Source of the DNA: UBA6985 sp946536225
Lineage (GTDB): Bacteria > Bacillota_I > Bacilli_A > RF39 > UBA660
Assembly (NCBI GenBank): GCA_946536225.1
Contig: CAMNEE010000002.1
Location: forward strand, 316,967-380,966
Length of the DNA: 64,000 bases
Direction: 5' to 3'
Shown: positions 59,139 to 64,000 of the stretch, in pieces
Layout of the letters: each line of letters begins with the position of its first letter
Position numbering within the stretch: position 1 is the first letter of the stretch
Position numbers and translations under genes: made by a program
The notes under the pieces: model-generated
The model's input: the letters and a program-made list of their open reading frames with translations, nothing else
What the model was told of the DNA's origin: nothing
The model's database searches: none

Positions 59139-60773
59139 ATGAATTATAATGATTTAGCAAACTTATTGTACCCAGATGTAACAAAAACAATAGATGATTT
59201 AGAAAAGATGTATCCTGAAAGAAATTTGCCAACTGGAGCAGAGGTCATGAGATTTGCACCATCTCCAACTGGTAGAATGCATTTAGGGAATTTATATGCA
59301 TCTTTTATACCTGAAGTTATAGCTAATCAAACTAATGGTGTATTTATTGTTAGAATGGAAGACACTGATCAAAAAAGAGAAATAGAAAATGGTGTTGAAT
59401 TAGGTATAAACGATCTAGAACACTATAACTATAAAGTAGATGAAAATCCAATTAAAGGTGGAAACTATGGTCCTTACATTCAATCACAAAGAGTTGATAT
59501 TTATCATATAGTTGCTAAATATTTAGTTTCTATTGGTAGAGCTTATCCATGTTTTTGTTCTGAAGAAGATTTAGATGATATGAGAAAAGTCCAAGAGTCT
59601 AGAAAAAATAGAATTGGTTATTATGGACGTTATGCTAAATGTCGTAATTTAACATATGATGAAATAAAAGCACACATTGATAATGGTGATAAATGGGTAT
59701 TAAGATTAAAATCGAATGGTGACTTTAACAAAAAGATAATATTTAAAGATTTAGTTAAAGGAACAATTGAATTACCAGGTAATGATTTAGATCAAGTATT
59801 GGTAAAATCAGATGGCATTCCACCTTATGCATTTGCTCATGTATGTGATGATCATTTTATGAGAGTAACAATTGTTACAAGAGATGATTCATATATATCA
59901 TCAGTTCCTTATCATTTAGAGTTATGGAATGCATGTGGATTTAAAGCACCTAAGTTTGCACACCTATTACCATTGAATATAAAAGATGGTGATTCAATTA
60001 GAAAAATATCTAAAAGAAAAGATCCAGAAGCAGCTGCAATATATTATCATGAGAAGGGTGTTCCAGTTGAAGCAATAAAACTATATTTTGCTACTTTAAT
60101 GAATTCTAATTTTGATAGTTGGTATTTACAAAATCCAACTAAATCATATAGAGATTTTGAATTTTCATTTAGTAAAATGAGTAAAAATGGTGCATTATTT
60201 GATTTAGAAAAGATAATAAATATTTCTAAAAATTATATTTCAAAATTAACTGCAACTGAAGTTTATGATAATTTATTAAAATGGTCAGAGAAATTTGATA
60301 AGTCTTTTGCAGAATTAATTACTAAATATAAGCAATATACTATTGATATTTTAAATATTGAAAGAGAACAAAAGAAACCAAGAAAAGATTTTAGTTGTTA
60401 TTCTGAAATCAAATCATATATATGGTATATGTATAATGAATTATTTAAAGACTTTGAATATGAATGGCAAGAAATAAAAGACATTAAAGAAATAAAAGAT
60501 ATTCTAACTGATTACATTGATAATTATTATGATATTAATGATGATAAAGAAACATGGTTTAATAAGATGAAGGAGTTAGCTGACAAACATGGCTATTGTC
60601 CTGATGTAAAAATATATAAAGAAAATCCTAATGATTATAAAGGAAGTATTATAGACATTAGTATGATTATACGAGTTGCTTTAACAAGTAAATCTATGAC
60701 TCCGGATTTATATGAAATTATGAAATTATTAGGAGTTAAAAATATTAAAGAAAGAATTGAAAAAATTAAATAA
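59139..60773 (+). CDS. gltX: Glutamyl-tRNA synthetase
   Basis: GltX charges tRNA-Glu (and tRNA-Gln in hosts that use the amidotransferase route). The class I HIGH-type motif is FAPSPTGRMHLGN (about residues 40-52) and the KMSKS-type motif is KISKRKDP (about 289-296). YPCFCSEEDL and the RLKSNGDF region are also GluRS-like. Length 544 is somewhat longer than usual. ATG 59139 is used; an in-frame TTG at 59097 lies inside the T-box terminator. Whether the host has a second gltX is not visible here. Its place between ppdK-tail repeats suggests acquisition. Confidence 0.92.
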   Translation: MNYNDLANLLYPDVTKTIDDLEKMYPERNLPTGAEVMRFAPSPTGRMHLGNLYASFIPEVIANQTNGVFIVRMEDTDQKREIENGVELGINDLEHYNYKVDENPIKGGNYGPYIQSQRVDIYHIVAKYLVSIGRAYPCFCSEEDLDDMRKVQESRKNRIGYYGRYAKCRNLTYDEIKAHIDNGDKWVLRLKSNGDFNKKIIFKDLVKGTIELPGNDLDQVLVKSDGIPPYAFAHVCDDHFMRVTIVTRDDSYISSVPYHLELWNACGFKAPKFAHLLPLNIKDGDSIRKISKRKDPEAAAIYYHEKGVPVEAIKLYFATLMNSNFDSWYLQNPTKSYRDFEFSFSKMSKNGALFDLEKIINISKNYISKLTATEVYDNLLKWSEKFDKSFAELITKYKQYTIDILNIEREQKKPRKDFSCYSEIKSYIWYMYNELFKDFEYEWQEIKDIKEIKDILTDYIDNYYDINDDKETWFNKMKELADKHGYCPDVKIYKENPNDYKGSIIDISMIIRVALTSKSMTPDLYEIMKLLGVKNIKERIEKIK

Positions 60774-60884
60774 ATCTCATTAATTACATAAAAAAGATTA
60801 ATGTTATATTTAATTTAAGTCATTTTAGTTTTAATGGAGTGTTGTCACATTCCGTTCGGTTTTCCAATAAGTTTTTGGTTCACC
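60774..60884 (+). other. Gene-free junction before repeat copy 3
   Basis: The first part is plain AT-rich sequence. The last 50 bases (about 60835-60884, with TTCCGTTCGGTTTTCC) are more G+C-rich than their surroundings and end exactly where the repeat core begins. No terminator with a good T tract is seen after gltX, so transcription may run to the repeat's own terminator. Confidence 0.45.
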
Positions 60885-60949
60885 AGCTGCAATCAAAGCA
60901 AAGAAGAATTAGTATAAATAATTGAAAGACTAGGTAAAACTAGTCTTTT
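60885..60949 (+). repeat. ppdK-tail repeat, copy 3
   Basis: The core AGCTGCAATCAAAGCAAAG is followed by AAGAAT and TAG, again Lys-Asn-stop in the ppdK frame but with a different stop codon. The terminator stem AAAGACTAG with CTAGTCTTT is intact. The left flank (CACC) shares nothing with copies 1, 2 or 4. Confidence 0.88.
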
Positions 60950-60993
60950 ATCATATTTATGATCCTAAATATAATAAAAATGAATTTACATAT

Positions 60994-61022
60994 TTGATAA
61001 AAATATACAATCAAATTATAAT
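60994..61022 (+). promoter_or_regulatory. Promoter of the M3 peptidase cassette
   Basis: TTGATA (60994-60999) and TATAAT (61017-61022) have 17-base spacing, 40 bases before the gene. Confidence 0.7.
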
Positions 61023-61061
61023 AAGAATATAGGTAGTGTTTAAAGTAAAGGAAAAGTAAGT

Positions 61062-62957
61062 ATGATGGCGTGGAATAAAAAAAGAATTGTACTAATTTTT
61101 ATAGTACTAGTATTATTAATAGTTACAACAGTAATAGCAATACAACTAAAAATAAATACAGAGAATAATTTTAACTTAGACGAAGACAAGAATAATCCAA
61201 AATACAGTTGGAATTTGACTGATATTTATAAAGATGAAAATGAATATAATAAAGATAAAGAAGAACTTATAAGATTAATTGAAGAACTAAAAACTTACAA
61301 AGGAATTCTATGTGATTCGTCTGATAATTTATATAACTTTTATTCATTGTATGAAAAAGCATATGAAATAAATGATACTTTATATTCATATGGATATCTT
61401 AAATATGATTTAGATATGTCTGGTAAAGAGGGAAAAAGTATTTATCATGAAGTAGATGATTTAGATACAAAACTTATTTCAGCAGTATCATTTGTAGAAC
61501 CTGAAATACTATATGCGGATAGAAGTAAGATAGAAGGTTTTCTACAAAATGATTCTAGACTCTCTCGTTACTCAAGAGTAATAAGTGAAATATTAGATGA
61601 AAAGGAACATACTTTATCTGAAAAAGAAGAAATGATATTAGCAAATTTATCAGATGTAATTCACGCACCATCTGAAATATATGATGTATTTCAAAACTTA
61701 GATTTAAAATTTGGTACATTAAAAAATGATAGTGGTAAAAAAGTTGAACTTAATGAAAATCGATTTGTGAGTTTTCTTAAAAGTAAAAAACAATCAGTAA
61801 GAAAGAATGCATTTAATCAATTGTATGATGAATATGGAAGGTTTAATAATACTTTGTCTGAAATGTATAATACTAATATTAAAACAACTTCTAAGTTAGC
61901 AAAATTACGTAATTATAATTCAGCTATAGAAAGAGCAGTACTAAATGATGATGCAAGTATTAAAGTATATAATAACCTAATAGAAGTGACAAATAATAAC
62001 TTAAGTGCTAATCATGAATTTATGAGATTAAAAAAAGAGTTATTAAATTTATCTGAACTTCATATGTATGATATATATGCTAATCCTTTTAAAAAAGATA
62101 ATGAAAAAGTTTCATATGAAGATGCCAAAAAAGAAGTATTAAGTTCTTTAAGTGTATTAGGAGATGAGTATACTAATAAACTTAAAGAAGCATTTGATAA
62201 TAACTGGGTAGATGTATATGAAAAAGATAATAAAATGAGTAGTGCATATAGTTATACTGTATATAAAGCACATCCTTTTGTATTAACTAATTTTGTAAAT
62301 ACTAGTGATGATGTTAATACGCTTGCACATGAACTAGGTCATGCTATGCATGGTTATTATGCTTGTTCTAATCAATCAATATTTGATGCAGTTCCTACTA
62401 TTATGACAACTGAAGTAGCATCAACTGTAAATGAAATTTTACTTGCTGATTATAGAATAAAAAATGAACAAGATAAAACTAAAAAAGCAGAATTACTTTA
62501 TTCATTAATTGAAAATATTAGAATTACATATTTTAGACAAACAATGTTTGCTGAATTTGAAGAAATAGTACATAGAAAAATAGAAGATGGAGAATCACTT
62601 TCAGCCGAAGATTTTAATAGTATTTACTATAAATTAAACGAAAAATATTTTGGTGAATATGTTATTATAGATGATGAAATTAAATATGAATGGTCAAGAA
62701 TACCACATTTTTATAGTGATTTTTATGTATATAAATATGCCACAGGAATATCTGCAGCTATTTCCATTGCTACAAGAATTATTGATGAAGAACCAGGTTT
62801 TAACGATAAATATATTGATATGTTAAAACAAGGCCGTTCAAAGAATTCAATAGAACTATTAAAGATGGTAGATGTAGATCTAGAAAGTAAAGATACTTAT
62901 GAAAATACTATAAAGTTTTATGAACAAAAGATACAAGAATTAAAAGAATTGATTTAA
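61062..62957 (+). CDS. Membrane-anchored M3 family oligoendopeptidase (PepF-like)
   Basis: M3 enzymes are zinc peptidases that cut short peptides and are usually cytosolic. Here a membrane helix (about residues 8-28, IVLIFIVLVLLIVTTVIAIQ) precedes the PepF-type start NNPKYSWNLTDIYKDENEY, so the enzyme is probably held outside the membrane. The active site is TLAHELGHAMHGYY (about 420-433), followed by the third-ligand region TTEVASTVNEILL. YVYKYATGISAA is a further family motif. Length 631 exceeds PepF (about 600) by the anchor. It sits alone between repeat copies 3 and 4. Confidence 0.9.
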   Translation: MMAWNKKRIVLIFIVLVLLIVTTVIAIQLKINTENNFNLDEDKNNPKYSWNLTDIYKDENEYNKDKEELIRLIEELKTYKGILCDSSDNLYNFYSLYEKAYEINDTLYSYGYLKYDLDMSGKEGKSIYHEVDDLDTKLISAVSFVEPEILYADRSKIEGFLQNDSRLSRYSRVISEILDEKEHTLSEKEEMILANLSDVIHAPSEIYDVFQNLDLKFGTLKNDSGKKVELNENRFVSFLKSKKQSVRKNAFNQLYDEYGRFNNTLSEMYNTNIKTTSKLAKLRNYNSAIERAVLNDDASIKVYNNLIEVTNNNLSANHEFMRLKKELLNLSELHMYDIYANPFKKDNEKVSYEDAKKEVLSSLSVLGDEYTNKLKEAFDNNWVDVYEKDNKMSSAYSYTVYKAHPFVLTNFVNTSDDVNTLAHELGHAMHGYYACSNQSIFDAVPTIMTTEVASTVNEILLADYRIKNEQDKTKKAELLYSLIENIRITYFRQTMFAEFEEIVHRKIEDGESLSAEDFNSIYYKLNEKYFGEYVIIDDEIKYEWSRIPHFYSDFYVYKYATGISAAISIATRIIDEEPGFNDKYIDMLKQGRSKNSIELLKMVDVDLESKDTYENTIKFYEQKIQELKELI

Positions 62958-63131
62958 TTTACTATTTGATTAAGATAATAATGCTTGATACCCAAATTTG
63001 ACATTTTTGATAAGATATATTGTTGAAAGAATATAATCAGATAATAAAGGATAATGGGAGGTATTTTAGGATATAGTTTTGCTTAATCCAAAGTAAAAAT
63101 TTTTATTGTCTTCTTTTGAAAATACTATAAA
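62958..63131 (+). other. Gene-free stretch before repeat copy 4
   Basis: There is no frame of note and no good terminator. A TTGACA (about 62998) and several TATAAT-like strings occur, and a GGGAGGTATTTTAGG string (about 63056) looks like a ribosome site without a start codon at the right distance. It may be the remnant of a lost gene; it ends exactly at the repeat core. Confidence 0.35.
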
Positions 63132-63197
63132 AGCTGCAATCAAAGCAAAGAAGAACTAATATTAATGATAAAAGATTAGGTAAAACTAGTCTTTTTA
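63132..63197 (+). repeat. ppdK-tail repeat, copy 4
   Basis: The core AGCTGCAATCAAAGCAAAG is followed by AAGAAC and TAA. The terminator is AAAGATTAG with CTAGTCTTT around GTAAAA, keeping the stem through a wobble pair. It is the last copy before the window ends. Confidence 0.88.
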
Positions 63198-63204
63198 TGT
63201 ATGT

Positions 63205-63226
63205 TCGGAAAAAAGTAATATTCCGA
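63205..63226 (+). promoter_or_regulatory. Inverted repeat upstream of the DUF4256 promoter
   Basis: TCGGAA (63205-63210) and TTCCGA (63221-63226) form a six-base inverted repeat with a ten-base gap, about 25 bases before the -10. It could be an operator; it is short enough to be chance. Confidence 0.25.
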
Positions 63227-63249
63227 TGAGTAAGAAAGATAAAAAAGTA

Positions 63250-63258
63250 TGGTATAAT
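63250..63258 (+). promoter_or_regulatory. Extended -10 promoter of the DUF4256 gene
   Basis: TGGTATAAT lies 37 bases before the chosen start. Confidence 0.45.
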
Positions 63259-63295
63259 ATTAAGTAAATAATAAATGGTTGTTTTGAGGTGTAAG

Positions 63296-63826
63296 ATGAG
63301 TAATGAAGAATTAATATCAATTTTAGAAAAAAGATTTATCAAAAATGAAAATATACATAAGGGAATTAATTGGAAAGATGTTTTAAAAAGACTAAATAAT
63401 GAAGCATTATTTTCTTTAAGATATATGGAAGAAACTGGTGGAGAACCTGATGTTATTATGTATGATAAAGAAAATAATAAGTTTGTTTATTGTGATACTT
63501 CAATAGAATCTCCCATTGGAAGAAGAAGTTTTTGTTATGATATAGATGCTTTGAACAGTAGAAAAAGCAATAAACCAAATTCGGACATTATAACAGAAGC
63601 AAATAATAATAAGGTAAAAGTATTAGATGAAACAGAATATAAATATCTTCAATCACTTGGAGATTTTGATTTAAAATCTTCAAGCTGGATATTAACTCCA
63701 AAGGAAATTAGAAAATTGGGTGGAGCATTATTTGGAGATAAAAAATATAATAGGACTTTTATATACCATAATGGTGCTGAATCATATTATTCAAATAGGG
63801 GATTTAGAGTATTGCTAAAAATATAA
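63296..63826 (+). CDS. DUF4256 family protein
   Basis: This 176-residue protein matches the DUF4256 pattern throughout: GINWKDVLKRL, RYMEETGGEPDVIMYD, ESPIGRRSFCYDIDALNSRK, SSSWILTPKEIRKLGGALFG and FIYHNGAESYYSNRGFRVLL. The function of the family is unknown. ATG 63296 follows GAGGTG; an in-frame ATG at 63275 precedes that site. It is the first gene of the fourth unit of the array. Confidence 0.85.
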   Translation: MSNEELISILEKRFIKNENIHKGINWKDVLKRLNNEALFSLRYMEETGGEPDVIMYDKENNKFVYCDTSIESPIGRRSFCYDIDALNSRKSNKPNSDIITEANNNKVKVLDETEYKYLQSLGDFDLKSSSWILTPKEIRKLGGALFGDKKYNRTFIYHNGAESYYSNRGFRVLLKI

Positions 63827-63885
63827 AATAATTTAAAAAATCTAATCGGAAGATTAAGATATTAAACCAAAAATAATTGATAAAA

Positions 63886-63915
63886 AAAATTAAGTTGAAA
63901 TACACTTAATTTTTT
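63886..63915 (+). terminator. Intrinsic terminator
   Basis: AAAATTAAGT pairs with ACTTAATTTT around an eight-base loop and runs into T residues. It is not a ppdK-tail repeat. Confidence 0.7.
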
Positions 63916-63964
63916 ATTGATTTTAATGTTGCAAATATGCTACATTATATATGAGGTAATAATT

Positions 63965-64000
63965 ATGAAGAATATAGAAAAAGAAATTATAAGTAATGAA
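63965..64000 (+). CDS. Start of a gene cut by the window end
   Basis: ATG at 63965 lies behind a GAGGT site and the frame (MKNIEKEIISNE) stays open to the last base. Too little is visible to name it. It belongs to the same unit as the DUF4256 gene or to a following one. Confidence 0.45.
   Translation, partial: MKNIEKEIISNE

Larger units (their letters stand above)
57526..63197 (+). mobile_element. Cassette array anchored at the 3' end of ppdK
   Basis: Four direct repeats of the ppdK 3' end plus terminator (57526, 58785, 60885, 63132) divide this region into units carrying unrelated genes: XRE with KilA-N, then T-box with glutamyl-tRNA synthetase, then an M3 peptidase, and a fourth unit starting with a DUF4256 gene. 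Each unit starts with its own promoter. Left flanks of the repeats share no sequence, while the repeats themselves align from AGCTGC through the terminator. This is the footprint expected of successive insertions at one attachment site. No integrase or transposase lies between the repeats. Confidence 0.65.

Noticed and set aside
57526..63197. Reading the ppdK-tail repeats as a CRISPR array or as REP-like elements
   Set aside because: Only four copies, 1.2-2.2 kb apart with full genes between them, and the repeat contains codons of ppdK in frame with its stop.
57526..63197. Simple tandem duplication of ppdK as the source of the repeats
   Set aside because: No ppdK sequence upstream of AGCTGC is present at copies 3 and 4, and the intervening genes are unrelated. 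Partial duplications would leave longer and variable ppdK fragments.
57526..63197. Integron cassette array
   Set aside because: No intI gene is seen and the repeats lack the attC folding layout with its conserved core sites. The hairpin here is an intrinsic terminator.
1..64000. tRNA genes
   Set aside because: Scanned for TTCGA/TTCAA arms with adjoining CCA-type acceptor stems in the intergenic gaps; the few TTCGA strings fall inside coding sequence without cloverleaf context.

Overview
The window is a very AT-rich, gene-dense piece of a low-G+C Gram-positive (Bacillota) chromosome. TGA is used as a stop (tdk, the XRE gene and the 50661 phosphoesterase end in TGA), so this is the standard code and not the Mycoplasma code. 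A sortase, FtsEX with a PcsB-like hydrolase, a polysaccharide deacetylase, a T-box leader and an L20-type leader point to a walled Bacilli-type host. The combination resembles uncultured gut Bacilli on the Erysipelotrichia/RF39 side, but that placement is inference. Every supported gene lies on the + strand. No tRNA, rRNA, CRISPR array or insertion sequence was found.

Layout: (1) 1-6575: end of a class B sortase gene, cmk, small membrane genes, rpoZ, the infC-rpmI-rplT operon with its leader, and the thymidine salvage pair tdk-tmk. (2) 6561-20364: a type IV secretion/conjugation-like locus. It encodes a VirB6-like protein, a PrgI/VirB3-like protein, a VirB4 encoded in two pieces, an M23-plus-glucosaminidase-like wall hydrolase, two VirB8-like bitopic proteins, a membrane-anchored M15 peptidase, a bitopic protein and a VirD4 coupling ATPase. 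No relaxase is visible and the neighbours are housekeeping genes. (3) 20366-31848: TVP38-like protein, rmuC, ftsE-ftsX-pcsB-like, cdsA-rseP, parE and xseA-xseB. (4) 31890-44825: unknown anchored proteins, an orphan HPt and response regulator, a coiled-coil metallophosphoesterase, thiI, DUF4234 and DUF2752 proteins, two acetate kinases in tandem, a DHH phosphoesterase, a membrane protein with a histone-H1-like tail, and fmt. (5) 44847-52380: rimP(short)-nusA-ylxR-infB-rbfA, interrupted by a large pilin-like gene and a phosphoesterase before truB. (6) 52388-57553: polysaccharide deacetylase, a CDF metal exporter with a seven-histidine tail, and ppdK.

(7) 57526-64000 is the most remarkable part. 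The last codons of ppdK and its terminator hairpin occur four times (57526, 58785, 60885, 63132). Between the copies sit unrelated single-function cassettes with their own promoters: XRE plus KilA-N; a T-box-controlled glutamyl-tRNA synthetase; a membrane-anchored M3 peptidase; and a DUF4256 gene followed by a further gene that runs off the window. Each repeat could complete the ppdK reading frame with a stop codon and a terminator. This is the pattern expected of repeated site-specific integration at the 3' end of ppdK. No recombinase lies in the window, so the mechanism is unknown. It is the best candidate here for an undescribed cassette-capture system.

Two habits run through the whole window. 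Intrinsic terminators often begin inside the stop region of the gene they terminate, and many promoters have an extended -10 (TGnTATAAT) with a poor -35.
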